Counted from the stretch's first letter, positions 11,931 to 25,284 are shown. The stretch: 64,000 bases of DNA from Vandiemenella viatica (GCA_031002005.1 CM061921.1:130801571-130865570); one strand, 5' to 3'. Numbers and translations: made by a program. Notes: a model not told the origin generated them from the letters alone.

Positions 11931-12160
11931 GTATGTTACTGTTTTTTGTATGCTTTTCTGGAATTCTTTTTTTACATTTTCTTTGTTTTCAGTTACTTAG
12001 ACGACCCTTCAAAGCTAAATAGAGAAAATTATTTTATTTTTTCCATTAGGTTTTTTGTACTATGCTCATTGACTGTATCTTTTGTTTTACCTTTCAGAAG
12101 GTTTATTTATCTTATCCTGGTTCATTGGATGAAACATTTCAATGTTGTTTCTAGCAACCA

Positions 12161-12191
<31 letters not shown>

Positions 12192-12484
12192 TCATGCACA
12201 TATAACTTTCTTCAACAATTTAACTTAACTTTTACTATAACATAGTTCTCAGTAATCATTAATGCTGATACTGCAGTATTTGCACCGATAGAATGCTAAG
12301 CTTGTAGGCTATATGTAACATATTCAAGACTAAAGGATTTTAAAGTAAAAATGTACATAAATCATAACTAGGCATGAAGCAATGTTGCCATTGAGGCATA
12401 AGATTCATTGTGTTTAATTAATAATTTGTTGATGAAATATTTGATTGCTCATCTTACAGTAACTTCCAGTCAGTGATGAAAGTT
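11931..12484 (+). other. Start of intron, A-run and AT-rich sequence
   Basis: Begins GTATGTTACT, a good 5' splice site. An uninterrupted A-run lies at 12168-12191. No other feature was seen before the LINE. Confidence 0.5.
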
Positions 12485-14795
12485 TCTAACTGAAAAAAAA
12501 AGATTGAAACTGCAGTATATGTCCATGAGAAGAAACATAATACAGCTTGCAAAATCATTCTAGACCTTTTCTCAGATCACAATCTTGAGCAGCTCGTAAC
12601 AAAAACCAATGTGATGCCTCAATGGTAACAAAAATATTTTAGATAAGATATTCTCGTTACAAATAGGCCTGAATTATTCACGGACATTTCTACCACCATG
12701 GTAATAAGTGATCACAAAGCTGTAATTGCTACAGTAAAATTAACAACCACGCGCAAAAAGAAAGGATCAAGGCTTCAAAACAGTGTTTTAGAACGTTTTT
12801 GAGGCATAATTACCTTACCTTCATAGTAGCAAGAAGCCCATGTGACATCGATTCCGTATTGTCAGGGAAGTTATGGACTTGCATATACAGAAAAGGTCAA
12901 TCAGGAAAGGCAATGATCCCCCATGCTATACATGAGTGATGTTAAAAGGTTACTCAAAAAGCAAAGGAAGATAAATGCACGATCAAAAAGGACAATGCAA
13001 CAGACTGATTTAGGTAAGTTAGATGAGATAAGGGGACATGTCAAGAATGGGATGCGTGAGGACTTTAATGACTTTCATTGCAATACTCTCTCTAAGAACT
13101 CGCCGAAAACCCTAAGAAATTTTAGTCATATATAAAAAAAGTTAGTAGCAACAATGAGCCACTTCTAATACAAGACAGTCAGGAAGTTCATGACAGCTGC
13201 AACAAGGCTACCGCATTTAACACCAGATTTAAAAACTCATTCATATGTGAAAATATTCCATCTCTACCATATCATGTAGAATTAGAGATGGATCTGGTGG
13301 AAATTGATAGTGTAGGTACTGTAAAGCAATTAAAGCTCCTGAAGTGGGGTAAAGTGCCGGGTACCAATGGTATACCAGTAAGAGTATTTTCAGAATACAT
13401 GGAGGAAATTGAACCATTTCTATCAGAAATATTCTGTAAATCTATAGAAAAAGAAAAAAAGTACCTTCTGACTGGAAAATTGCCCAGGTAATTCCTGTTT
13501 TCAAAAAGGGAGATTGGAGTGATCCTAGGAATTATCAACCCATATCTCTAATATCTGTTTGTAGTAGAATTCTGGGGCATGTCATATGTTTTAACGTTAT
13601 GAAGTTTCTAGATGAGAACGAGTTACTTATGTCGTATCAACACAGATTTTGGAAGAAGAGATCGTGTGAAACACAATTGGCCCTATCAATCAAAGCTATC
13701 GATGCAGGTTCACAAGTTGATGCAATTTTCTTGGATTTTCAGAAAGCTTTTGATTTTGTACCACACAACCAACTTTTAGCGAATATTCGAGCATACGGTA
13801 TATTGGATCAGATTTGCGAATGGATACATGATTTTATAACTTGTCAATCACAGTATGTCATTGTTGATGAGGAAGCCTCTTCTAAGCTAGATGTTACTTC
13901 GAGCGTTCCTCAAGGAAGTGAAATAGGACCACTTTCATAATTTTTATAAACGATCTAGGTGATAACATTAAATGCTGGTTGCGATTGTTTGCCGATGATA
14001 CAGTTATCTCTAGGGAATAAGGTGCTCCGACGATTGCTTAGAAATTCAGTGTGATTTGAATGCTATTTTCGAATGGTGCCATAAATGGCAGCTTACACTA
14101 ACTGCAAAAAGTGCAAGGCAATGCGAATAAGTAACAAAAATAATCAATTTGTTCACAAATACAAAGTAAACAATTCAGTTGTTGACACAGTTGATTCCCT
14201 GAAGTATCTGCGCTTAATAGTACAAAGAAACATGAAATTGGACTTGCACATAACTTCCATCGTAGGCAAAGCTAATTCTAAATTATGATTCCTAGGTCAT
14301 ATTTTTAGGAATTGTAATGCTCATATAAAGGAAATAGCATATAAAATACTAGTGCACCTGCATCTGGATTACTGTTGTGGAGTTTGGGATCTGTATTGCA
14401 AGGGCTTGATTGACTTAGTGGAGCGGGTATAGAGGAGAGCCTCTCGATTTGTGACTGGTTGCTACAGCCCTTATGAAAACGTCACAGAATTGATACACAT
14501 ATTGGGCTGGGATCGTTTGGAAGACAGACGATGTTGTTTGAATTTATTGGAGAATATGTTAAATTCTTTGACTTACGAGTGCAATGAAATACTTTTTCCG
14601 TCAACCTAGTTAGGTCGCAAAGACCGGAGGGATAAGATTCGAGAAATAAGATGCCATAGTGATGCTTTTATGTATTCTTTCTTTTCTCGTGCTATTCGGG
14701 ACTGGAATGCGCAGAATTAGGATTGGCGCTTAGCACCCTCTGCCACCCACAATGTTTGTGAATCACAGAGTATGGATGTAGATATTTAGGAGAAA
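12485..14795 (+). mobile_element. CR1-like LINE, endonuclease end through RT
   Basis: The left end encodes the tail of an apurinic endonuclease (NRPELFTDISTT, then VISDHKAVIATV with the SDH catalytic motif, about 12665-12740). The RT follows: KVPGTNGIPVRVFSEYMEEI (13345-13405), then YQHRFWKKRSCETQLAL and FLDFQKAFDFVPHNQL (13725-13775), SSVPQGSEIGPLS (13900) and RLFADDTVIS (13980-14010). The C-terminal part reaches FFSRAIRDWNAQN near 14690-14720. Several stops and frame changes make it a pseudogene. It ends at a CACAGAGTATGGATGTAGAT motif. Lies in the candidate intron of the RING gene, same strand. Confidence 0.85.
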
Positions 14796-16099
14796 TGAGT
14801 AAATGAGGAAGCAGACTGCTACAATTTTGTGGAAAATGTGAACTAAACACAGCAAACATTTTATTCAAGAATCATACAAGAATAAAATGTGTTGGGAAAC
14901 ATACAGGTGTTACAGGTAGATATCAGCTACACAGGTTGTTCCGCAAGTCATAACAACCTCATTATATCTTCTGAACATTTGAAAGCATGTACAGAATACA
15001 AAAGGTTCAGTGTGCAGCTGTGGCCCACACAGCAGCATCTGTTATATCATTGAGGTTGGGAAGTGTTGGAACACCCTCTCCAGTAACTTGATCTTAGTCC
15101 ATTTTATTTTTCTCATCAAAAAACTGAAGCAGCCTTTTCATGAAAAGTGTTTGCAAACAAAGAATAATCATAACTACGTTTCAATGATAAGTGGTTCACA
15201 TTTTCAAGTCACACACGTCTATTGGTATTCATTACCTTTCATGTTGTTGACAAAGAAGTCTCGATAACATGGCTGACTACCCTGAAGGCTATTACTTGTT
15301 TGTTCTGTCTTCTTTGCTGGTACTGTATATTACAGTGTTCATTTTGTAAATTTTCTTCTTCCTAGTGCTTACCTGTTGTTCTTAAGGATCCACATTTACT
15401 TTACAGTTGTGATAACCCTGTTTAGCAGCTGGCTTGTTGCAGAGCTTGTCACAGATGGATCAGACTTAAGTGTTTCCATTTTCTTGTGAAATGTATAATC
15501 TGTGTTCTGTATGGCAAGTGTAGATTTTGTGTGTGAAATTCATAATTTGAGGAAGACACTGCCCTGACGTTCAACTTTAAGATTACAGGAAATTGCCTAA
15601 ACACCACGATCAGGATAGCTAGTATGTCATCTCCACAGGACTAATATATATAGAGGTGCTTTAACCCACACAATGAAACTGGCAAATATTCATTTCTTTA
15701 AAAAAAAAAAAAAAAAAAAAAATACACTGTACTGTAATAAAATGGCTTTAATGGTGAGTATGATTCTGCTACAACTACTTTCCTGTGTGGTCAAATGAGG
15801 ACACAGCATGACACATATGACCAGTGTAGCTTGCTGATGCTTCAAATATCACTAGCGGGACTGACCTACAAAGTGTAGTAGATAAGATTACAGAATTATT
15901 GGTGGTTGTGGTTATGCTAAAATATAGTCTGGGCCATGATGAAGCATTAAGCAGAGATACATCTTTTTATTAAGATCACAACTTATTTGATTTTATTTCC
16001 AACAGTTGTAGATAGGTTGAAGTGAGTCCTGGGCCACGAAAGCTAATAATTACATTACAGCTTAATTACTAGGTCAATGTATTGAAATTAATATTGTAT
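14796..16099. other. Mostly unassigned; possible transposon end and A-run
   Basis: No gene seen. At 14935-14975 CAGGTTGTTCCGCAAGTCAT resembles ends of some Tc1/mariner-type elements, but no partner end was found. An A-run lies at 15701-15722. Confidence 0.3.
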
Positions 16100-16325
16100 T
16101 GGGCAGTGGTCCAATATGAATTTGGGTAGAAGGAATTGTGCTTTAGTTTGAAATTTCTCACACACATTCCTGAGGACATACACTACAAGAAAAGTGTACA
16201 TGAAAGCAAAAAAACACCTCAAACCTAGTGCCACATGAAAGTTATGGCATGCTACAGCATTACAGTAGAGGTTGGCAGCTATTTTTGATTCATGTTTGAC
16301 AGCAACAATAGTATGTGCTTAATTA
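16100..16325 (+). repeat. Left arm of a distant inverted repeat
   Basis: Blocks in this segment (ATATGAAT...GTAGAAGGAATT, AAATTTCTCACACACA, and TTGGCAGCT...ACAGCAACAATAGTATGT) recur as reverse complements in the same order at 21140-21350. Either two copies of one unknown repeat in opposite orientation or an old inverted duplication around the CR1-like and mariner elements. Confidence 0.5.
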
Positions 16326-17599
16326 AATGTAAGCAACTATCCATATTATAAGCTATTTTATATCATGAGTAAATTTTGTGGCTTTAATTAGCACATTTTC
16401 TTAAATAATATTACTCAATGGTTTAAAAATTGGTACACACATCACTTAGGCAGTATTGTTTAGGAAAAAGCACACTTAATTTTCATACTGCAGTATACTG
16501 GCATGGTTGTTGTCCTGCAGCCTGGACCAGAATGAAGAAGCACACACTTTGTTACAGCACAAGGCACAAGAACTAAGTTTACTATTTTGGATGATTACAA
16601 CAATCAGTATTCCCAGTTATCCATTTTATAGGATACAGAAAGTTTGTGTCATTTTAGGTACGTTGAAATCACGTTTCGCCAGAATGATAAGTATGCAAAA
16701 AATTAGCACACTTCATTTCTTTGAGTGCTATTGATTAATGTAGTCCTCAAGTACAGTAGAGTATCGATGAATTGTTGTTGAACACTTTCAAATTAATAAT
16801 AAAGGTACAGTCGAGGACAGTATTCACGAGAACCCTCGCCTTTAAATTATGCTTCATTCTAGACAGGACTACTACTAGCATAACTGGTAGGAGGTACATT
16901 AAATTCATGATAAAATAGACCTCTCATACCTAGCACTTTGCCCAAGATTTAAAAAATGAGCACGCATGCTAGAAACTCACAGTTGCTCAGAGGCAAAGTT
17001 CAGAGTTCGACAGTTAAAATAATTACAAATATCACCATTTTAGTCATAAAAAATATTTAACTAGCCAAATTGATTGATTATAGAGGAATGATACCACTTT
17101 TTTCATAATTTTGATAAACATTGTGTATTTTTTTCCTTGAATAAACAGTTGACAATTCACTTACAAATGCAATTACATGACAAATACTGAAAAGAATCAA
17201 TAAATTACACATGGAAAACCAATAAGAGAGTTTAAATGAACTCGGCGACACTTTCTAGCACTTCAGTGTTGTAGAACTGGGTGTCACAAATACACACAAA
17301 GGTTAAGCATAAGTAGAAAGTACATTTACGAAAGTACTCTAATGGTGAACTAAGCCACCAAATATAAATTAACTATTTCTAGATGCTTAAATGGTTCGGA
17401 ATACTACCACCTTAATTTTGTTTTCACCATAACATATTTAAAAGGTAAGCTTAACTCGATCGCAGTTGAAACAGTTTTAGTAGTAATAACAATAATTAAT
17501 AAGAGTAAATAAATAAAGTAATCCATCTGGAATGTGAATTAGCATTCCAGATTTTAAATCTGAAAGAATGGAAGTAGGAAACAGTTCATATCTCCCTTT

Positions 17600-17770
17600 G
17601 ATTCTAATACTTTAGGCAAATGCCGGGATGGTTCCTTCAAAAGGCAACTTTTTACGGAACAATTCCAGCAATCGTGGAGTGATTTTGATTAATAATGCAA
17701 TATATGGATGGACGAAGATTTGAAACCCTATCCTTCCGAATGGGGTGGCTTGAGTGTTGTGTATGTCTTG
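17600..17770. repeat. Rearranged SINE fragment (family S)
   Basis: A body segment in plus orientation (GGCAAATGCCGGGATGGTTCC, near 17616-17637) is followed by a head segment in minus orientation (GAAGATTTGAAACCCTATCC, near 17713-17732). The two halves point in opposite directions, so this is an inverted or composite copy. Confidence 0.45.
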
Positions 17771-18544
17771 TGTTGTCTTTCACTTGTAAGAGCAAAAAGC
17801 ATTTGGAAATACGTCAGAACACAGAATAATGACACAAGAGGCTTAGCTGGATGAATGGCTATCGGGAGGAATGGCATAAAAAAATTAAAGACAATGTTAT
17901 TGAATAAAAAGGCAATTGGCTGCCTTTAAAGATCTCTAAAACTATTCATGGTTATTTTGTATGAAGAAATTCTTCATGTTGACGCTAGGAAATTGCAGTT
18001 CAGATGCAAGGATGAAGTTAACCGATCTGACAAATATTTCGAGGAAGTGTTTATCTACCAGTGGCTCTGAGGAACTGAAGAACACTCATTCAGTAGAGTT
18101 AGCTCTAATAAGGTTTGTGAATATGATCATACATGAAATTTGTCCCTTTTCGAATTACGAGCAGTGATAGCCATTTGACAAAACGTACAGAAACAACTTC
18201 TTATAACATATTATTAAAGTTTCTTGATCATAGAGGACTGATGAAAATGTTGAATAATAACCTAGAACTAATATGTATTAGTCATTAAAAATTTCTTAAA
18301 ATTACTTCTCGCGTATTTTGACCGTAGTATACTCTCATTGCATTTTGTAAATGTTCTACTTGTAATATTTCATTACCAAATTAATTAATTAATATTCCAT
18401 AATAATGTTGCTATTTTGTTAAAAAAATACTGGAAGTGCACATTATGGAAAACTGATCAGTCTTTACCTGCTGATTTAAGCATTTTATGTCCTTCAGTGT
18501 CTGTCACCATTTAGCCTGCTCCAGTTTATATTTTTCTGACTATT

Positions 18545-18722
18545 GTGTCAGGCTTTGCTGAGGTAATGTGGCTCACTATAGTGAAGTCAACACAAGACAA
18601 AAACCACACTCATAAAAACCACCCATGTGTGAGGACGGACCCGAATCAGCGACTCTTACAATGCGATGACAGCGTTCTAGCCCCTACACTGCTAGGGCCA
18701 GCTGAAGTGTCTTGCTTGGAAG
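18545..18722 (-). repeat. tRNA-like repeat, possible second SINE family
   Basis: On the minus strand, GTAGGGGCTAGAACGCTGTC (box A-like, near 18685) is followed about 35 nt later by GCTGATTCGGGTCCGTC (box B-like, near 18640). It does not look like a functional tRNA gene: no anticodon arm can be drawn with confidence. Possibly a second SINE family. Confidence 0.35.
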
Positions 18723-18761
18723 TCTAGTGAAGGAATTTGTGAGTGTGTCTGCGGTCACGGT

Positions 18762-19660
18762 TTATTATTATTTTATTACTCCGCGATTCACTAAAAGTGG
18801 GTACCGGAGTGTGCATTGTAGCAATCCTAATGCACAACCATTTGTGTATAGGAAGGAATATACGGGATAGGGCAGGAAGCACCCATGGGCTATTTTTAGT
18901 AACCATCCTGGCATTTTCCTAGAGTGATCTGGGAAAACCATGGAAAACTCAGATCAGGATGGCTGAAGTGATATATCGAAAACTATTCCTGTCAGATTTT
19001 AAGTTTATTCACCTATTTCATTCCCTTGTGGAAAAAATGCGTACAGAAATGAATTGGTTGTGGCCCTGATTTCTCTTTTCTCATTTTCGTGATCATTCCT
19101 AGATATTAATGTTGCTGGTAGTAATATTTGTTTGCTATCATAACAAAATAAGTCAGTCATGAATTTTTTCAGTTAGCTTCTGTCACAAGCAATGCCTTCG
19201 GTGTTCCAGGTCTTTCCAAACTTACTCCTACAACATCACACTTTCACTATCCCTCCAACTATATATAGCTGTCATGAATCAGAAAGCTCTTCTTTGGACG
19301 TTCTCCAAAGACTCCATTAACCCCTTTTGATAGGGACTCCATACAGAACAACAATATTCTAAGTGAGGATGCACTATTGACTTGTATGCAATTGATTTAA
19401 CTTCTGGTGTGCACTGTTTTAAATTATGACCTAGAAATCGTAGCATATGATTTGATTTCCCAATTATCTTCTCGATATGCTCAATGCACGACAAGTTATT
19501 ACGATATGTTATCCCTAGGTATTTAGCAGAATCAACCGTTCTAAGGACAGTGCCATTAATTGTACATTAAAAGCTGAATGGTGTTACTTTTTTACTTATA
19601 CACATTACTTGGAACTTTTTAGTGTTTAACCCCACCTGCCAGTCCTGGATTTTGATAGTT
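18762..19660 (-). mobile_element. CR1-like LINE, 3' end (second copy)
   Basis: Aligns along its length with the 3' half of the LINE at 4731-6010: same ATT-rich tail and CCGCGATTCACTAAAAGTG start, same shared SINE module (18903-18966), and the same RT C-terminal remnant (19494-19279: NHMLRFLGHNLKQCTPEVKS). A deletion of roughly 70 bp relative to the other copy precedes 19660, where similarity stops. Confidence 0.85.
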
Positions 19661-19739
19661 GACGTTTTTTTGAAATAGTGCACGGTTAAAAGAATTAAAC
19701 TAAAAAATTGTCCAGTTTACACACATTCTACTGTACATA

Positions 19740-21023
19740 CGAGGGTGAGTCAAATGAAAACCTTAAATATTTTTTAAAAATATTATTTATTGTGAAGAAG
19801 TGGTACAAAGCTTTATCACTTTTCAACATAATCTCCCCCACGCTCAATGCAAGTCCTCCAGCGCTTACAAAGTGCATAAATTACTTTAGAAAAAAATTCT
19901 TTTGGTAGTCCGTGCAACCACTCATGCACCGCGTGGCGTACCTCTTCATCAGATTGGAACTTCTTTCCTCCCATTGCTTCTTTGAATGGTCCAAACATAT
20001 GGAAATCACTTGGGGCAAGGTCTGGTGAGTATGGTGGATGACGAAGACACTCAAAATGCAGGTCTGTGATTGTTGCAACTGTTGTACGGGCAGTGTGGGG
20101 TTTTGCATTGTTATATTGCAAAAGGACACCTGATGACAGCAATCCACGTCGCTTTGATTTGATTGCAGGCCAAAGATGATTTTTTAGGAGATCTGTGTCT
20201 GATGCACTGGTGACAGTGGTCCCTCTAGGCATGCTCCAAAATGATGCCTTTTTCGTCCCAAAAGAGAGTCAGCATAACCTTCCCTGCTGTTCGAAACTTC
20301 TTTGGTTTTGGTGATGAGGAATGGTGCCATTCCTTGCAGCGACTCTTCATTTCCGGTTGGTGGAAGTGAATCCCCAGTAACGATTCTTGCAAGGAAGCCA
20401 TCACCTTCTCGTTCAAAGTGCCGAAGAAGTACTTCACAAGCATCAACACGTCGTTCTCTCATTTCAGGAGTCAGCTGCCGTGGCACCCATCTTGCAGATA
20501 CTATGTGAAACTGGAGCACATCATGAACAATGTGGTGTGATGAACCATGACTAATCTTTAAACATGCTGCAATGTCATTCAGTGTCACTCGGCGGTTTTC
20601 CATCACTATGGTTTCAACTGCTGCAATGTTCTGTGGAGTCACAACTTGTGCCTGACCTGGACAAGGAGCATCTTCCACTGAAGTCACAACATTTGCGAAC
20701 TTCCTACTCCATTCGTAGACTTGCTGCTGTGACAATCATACATCAATGTACTGAACCTTCATTCTTCGAGGAATTTCAATAGGTTTCACACCTTCACTAC
20801 TCAAAAACCGAATAACAGAACACTGTTCTTCCCTGGTGCAAGTCTCAAGTGGGGCATCCATCTTTATACTGATACTGCGACGGTATTTGTGCATCTGCAC
20901 TATGCTGCCACCTACAGGCCATTCTGCACGCTGCTTGTAGCATGGTTACCAACTTACAGGATAACGAAGCGAAATTTCGATTTTTTTATTACAAATTTAA
21001 GGTTTTCATTTGACTCACCCTCG
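19740..21023 (-). mobile_element. mariner-family DNA transposon, 1284 bp
   Basis: Perfect 29-bp terminal inverted repeats, starting CGAGGGTGAGTCAAATGAAA at both ends, flanked by TA duplications (19738-19739, 21024-21025). Length and TA target site fit the mariner family. It encodes one transposase on the minus strand (separate entry). Perfect termini with a damaged ORF suggest a fairly recent insertion, perhaps mobilised by enzyme from another copy. Confidence 0.95.
19816..20857 (-). pseudogene. mariner transposase, frameshifted
   Basis: Reads from an ATG at 20857 through an N-terminal helix-turn-helix region (REEQCSVIRFLSSEGVKP, then QQVYEWSRKFANV), a second DNA-binding part (NDIAACLKISHGSSHHIV) and the catalytic domain. 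The first catalytic Asp is in VTGDS. The second site reads LLQYNNAKPHTAR where mariner has HDNARPH, so the Asp is replaced by Asn. The third is in SPDLAPSDFHMF. At least one stop (near 20735) and two frame shifts (about 20230-20400) separate the parts. Not active as it stands. Subfamily not assigned. Confidence 0.9.
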
Positions 21024-21139
21024 TATATTGCTATTTGATTCATAAAAACTTGGCCTTTGCATTTCATTTGTTGTAACAGCACAGCAGTATATTCATTTTG
21101 TATCACAAAAACTTGTCAGCAATTTTGCCTTCATTGCTG

Positions 21140-21350
21140 CATAGTGAACATAGTATTGTTGCTGAGGATTACAAATGCTAGCTGACCTTTATTGGTAATG
21201 CTCATAAGCATAACTTTTATGTTATATCACACATAAGAAAACTTTCTTTTTGCTCTCATATATAATTTTTTGCAAAAGGTATATCAGCAGTAACATGTGT
21301 GAGAAATTTCAAAGGAAAGGCATAATTCCTTCTACCTGGATTCATATTGG
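21140..21350 (-). repeat. Right arm of a distant inverted repeat
   Basis: Reverse-complement partner of 16100-16325, sharing the TGTGTGAGAAATTTCAAA, ATTCCTTCTACC and ATTCATATTGGAC blocks. The arms are about 4.8 kb apart and diverged. Confidence 0.5.
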
Positions 21351-23684
21351 ACTGCAACCGTTTTGTACTCAGGATTGTTTATTCTGTTTGTAGTATGTTC
21401 AGATGTCATATTGTAGGATTAAGCAGATGGGTTCAATTGGAGATGATTATACCAATAGGTTTCGTATTATGCACTTTATCAGTTTTTAAATATTGTAGAA
21501 ATTTTTTGTTTTTTGTGTCTAGTTCTAAAGTATTTATTTATTCAGTACCAGTTTTTACAGTAGAACATATAGAATTTTCAGGTATTACCTATGCTGTTTC
21601 AAGATCATTTTTTAAAAGAATTAGTGGAGTTGGCTTGTCCCTGTCTGAATAAACCCGTTTTCACTGCAGATCCTGCTAGAGATGTATGTAGTTTGGAGCA
21701 TGGTGTATACATCATTCACGGCATGGTGTGATATCATAGATTAGTATAGCAGAAATTTGTAGTGGAATCACTAGTGTGGAAGAAAATTTGTTGTATTAGT
21801 ATGACGATCTCCAGCAATCTGTTAAACAGTAGCCTGAAGTGGGGGGTTTGCTTCAGAACATACGCTTAAACTATGACTGTTTTATGTTACCTAATGGTTT
21901 GTCTTGGTCACCAATCACCTGTAGTAACCCCAGGTGATAAAGGTATGTTCATAAATAATTTTCCACTGTAGACGACTAATGAAGTTTCAAAACAGTATGT
22001 TGTTCAAAGCTATTTAAATCATATGGTGCCAAAATTTAAGACATCAGACTCTTCTCCAAAATAATGATTGCAGGTTAAACCAATGACACAAGCAGTAAGC
22101 AGCTTCTGATGACCCCCAAATTTATCAGAGATCTATATCAACAAAAGCTCAACATCACATCGACCTGATGTTAAAGTTAACTACATCACAATACTTCCAT
22201 GTTCTCTCTCTTCTGCCTAGCACATGACGCCACCCCTTTCATGTGCATATGTCCTCTCTCTACCAAGTCTCTTGAAACACTGACTTCAACATGTCTGCTC
22301 GTGCATCTTGTATAGAGAATGGGTACTCATACGAAATTTTCTCGAAACTTGCGCAATCCTTATCCTTATTTCTTCTCCAATCTCCCTGAAAATTTTATAT
22401 AGTATAGCTCCCAGTCTAAGTGTCAAGTTAAGTTATTATAAATTTTCCCTCTAAGTGCAGCTGTTCTTTAATAAAAAATTCTTGAAGTTATACAACATGA
22501 AATTTCCTCTAATTCAAAAAGTCTTCAAGCTTGTGTGCTAATTCTATATTTAAAACATTCTACAGAAAATCCCCTAACTTTTGATATATAACATGGCTTG
22601 ATTCTAAATGTATTTCATAGTAAAACCTACTCTTAAAACTGTACTTGCGCATTAGTTGAAAAACTTAGATATTGCTTATTTCCGAAAATACAGGTGCTTC
22701 CAATCTGTAACGCATGTCTAACTTTATAGAATTTAATTTTCTATCCAATGGTTATGTTGTTTATTCACTATCTGATCTCTTTTGTATAGCTTTCTTTTAT
22801 AATCTGTTGCCAATGCATTATGACATCATACCGCCATTGTCTCGTTCAAAATTTAAGTCTTATTTTCCCCTTTTCAGCCAAAATATTACTTTAATCTTTA
22901 CAAAAATTGCTCTACGTGCACAGTAAAAATCATAATTTGATTTGAATACCCTCCCTTTGCTGTAACTAACTAAACTATGCAAAATTTGAAATGTTAAAAC
23001 TATCCGAAACTATCTTTTTCTTCCAAAAAGCTCACTTCTGTTCCACATACAGATTATATTTTTCTATATAATGTGCCTTAATTTTTTCTGCATCTTGTGA
23101 GCTATAAAGTTTTACTATAACTTCAAAATTGGAGTTGTTAAATTAAAAAACTGTTTTGGTGCCATTTTTCCCACATGCTTCAAATTGTCACTAAATCTCA
23201 AATATCTCTTTCGTACTAATTATTGACCTAAAGTGTTATATCTTGTTTGAATTGTAATTTCATACTGCATTTCTGTACAGGGAGGTTATAAAATCTGTTA
23301 GACAATAAGCCAAACTTCCTATATAGACTATGTTTACATTTCATTATTATCGAACTTTACTGTTTAATGCAGCTTTCTACTTGGAAACTACTAAAAAATG
23401 ACTCTACGCATGTTCTGCTGTTGATTTATTATGAGTTTACAGCTCATTCAACTAATTTTGATCATGTATTGGTAAAATTAATGTTATATGACAAATCCCA
23501 CTAAAATGATGGTTTTTGTATTTACGTAAGTTTTGTTTTGTCACTACCAATAGCCATGAGAAGTACATTCTGTTGGCTTTGAAAATGTATACACTTGGTT
23601 TCCAGTGTTGCCACCGGTTTATAAGACATAACATGGTTGCTATAGTTTAAAGAATGACTGTAAATTAAATAATATTTAAACAGT
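21351..23684. other. AT-rich stretch, nothing identified
   Basis: No domain-bearing ORF, terminal repeat or RNA motif was recognised. The open frame 21347-21652 (+) is Val/Phe-rich without a family signature. The segment 22080-22290 is less AT-rich but unclassified. Confidence 0.4.
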
Positions 23685-25284
23685 GATTCAGTACAGAGTT
23701 CTGGACTCTAAAGCATACCCAAAAGCTGATAAATACTGTGATCACAATCTGGTTATAATGCCCTGCAAATTGAATTATAGGAGAATAGTCACAGAACACT
23801 GGGAAAACAGACTTGAAACACTAAAATAATTTCATATAACATAGAAATTTACAGATAACATGAATTTCCGATAAAAAAACAAAAAAAAAAAAAACAAAAA
23901 ACAAAAACAAAAAAAAACGGAAAAGCAGATGCAACTAAGGAAGAATGTGATACATTCAAGAGGAAGATAATAAAAGCTGGCAATCAACCTTTGATCACAG
24001 AAGAAATTTTGGCATCAGTGGATCATAGGTGACATGAAAATGCTTTAGATGAAACAGAAGACAGCATTACCTGTATTTTAGAAATTAGATAACAAAGAAT
24101 TGCAGGAAAGTGAATGAAAAAGACTGTCAGAAATTACAGAGAAGTAAAGAAGGAAATGGCCATAGGTAAAGTAGGTGTGGCAAATAGGATATAACATAAT
24201 TTTACAGAAATTAATAAAATATGTGTAAATATTACAGTTGTTGATAGGAAACCAGCTATATTTTCAGAAGAAAGGGCTAATGGATGGAGGGAGTAAACAG
24301 AGAAATGGTATTATGTGGGTGATGGTCTTAACAACATTGGTTAGTTGGAGAGGAAGTGGTTGGTCCTGTTTTGGCACATAATTTGACAAGACTTTCAAAG
24401 ATTTTAACTCAAATAAGCCAACAGGAAATTATGAGAGTACCACAGCTATATTTCTAAAATGTCTATGATTTAAATTGGTACACAACTGATATAAAAAATT
24501 TTGATGATTGCAAAAGATTGTAATAAAAATATTTTCTTCACAGCCCCAAAGAAAGCACCTGTGGACTAAATTGGAACTATCATACAATAAGTCTGACATC
24601 ATATCCTTGAAAATCAGTACCTACTATAATATACAGGAAAATGGTAAATATAGCGACGAAGACATTAGATGGTCTGTTTGAATTTTGGAAAAACCGAGGT
24701 ACAAAAGAAGCAAGTCTGGGTTTAAAATTAATATTAGAAGCGCAGGCATTTGTTAATTTTAGATGAGAAAAGATGTTACAAATTCAGAAGACATTAACCC
24801 TAGAATTTTGAGGTAGGAGAATAATTTATAAGCTGCAAAGTAATTAGGTGGCTATAATACAAGTAGAGAATCATGAGAGACAAGCTTTGTTTAAAATGGT
24901 GTAAGACATGATGTTCAACTAGTATATAGAGGAAGCAATCAATTAACAAATATATTAAAAAAATGAAATTGAATGTGGCATAAAGGTTCAAGGAAAAATA
25001 TTTGATATGCTATGATTTGCTAATGTCATTGGTCCATTTGCAGACAAAAGTGAGGAAATTAAGAAATTCTTGAAGTGTATGAAGAAAATACTGGGAGAAG
25101 AATTCATACCAAGTATAAACCCAGCAAGACGAAAGTGATTAAATATATCAAAAATTAGAGCAATAACAGCAGATTAAACATAAAAATAGGAACATATGTA
25201 ACAGGAGAAATAAGAATGTTATGTTATTTAGGAAGTGAAATTAAAACTGATGGCCGAAACAATGTCAAAAGCAGAATAATGAGA
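23685..25284 (+). mobile_element. RTE-like LINE (copy 3), left part
   Basis: Follows the RTE copies at 50945-54215 and 57402-60091 from the endonuclease end (GTTCTGGACTCTAAAGC...) through the linker (CAGAAGAAATTTTGGCATCA), RT region and C-terminal block to CTGATGGCCGAAACAATGTC (25250). Heavily mutated with an A/C-rich run at 23874-23918 and no long ORF. Interrupted by the 5 kb hAT and resumes at 30290. Confidence 0.8.

Noticed and set aside
11946..12022. Read-through of the RING ORF into a hydrophobic C-terminal tail (possible membrane anchor)
   Set aside because: The tail starts exactly after a strong GTATGT donor and consists of AT-rich sequence typical of intron; an anchored isoform cannot be excluded but has no support.
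17999..18112. Possible internal exon between TTGCAG and GTTTGT, encoding about 38 Ser-rich residues
   Set aside because: Its phase does not fit the RING exon at 11930 directly, the polypyrimidine tract is weak, the donor is poor and no domain is recognisable.
18545..18722. tRNA gene on the minus strand
   Set aside because: Box-like motifs are present but no complete cloverleaf or acceptor stem can be drawn; a SINE head is more likely.
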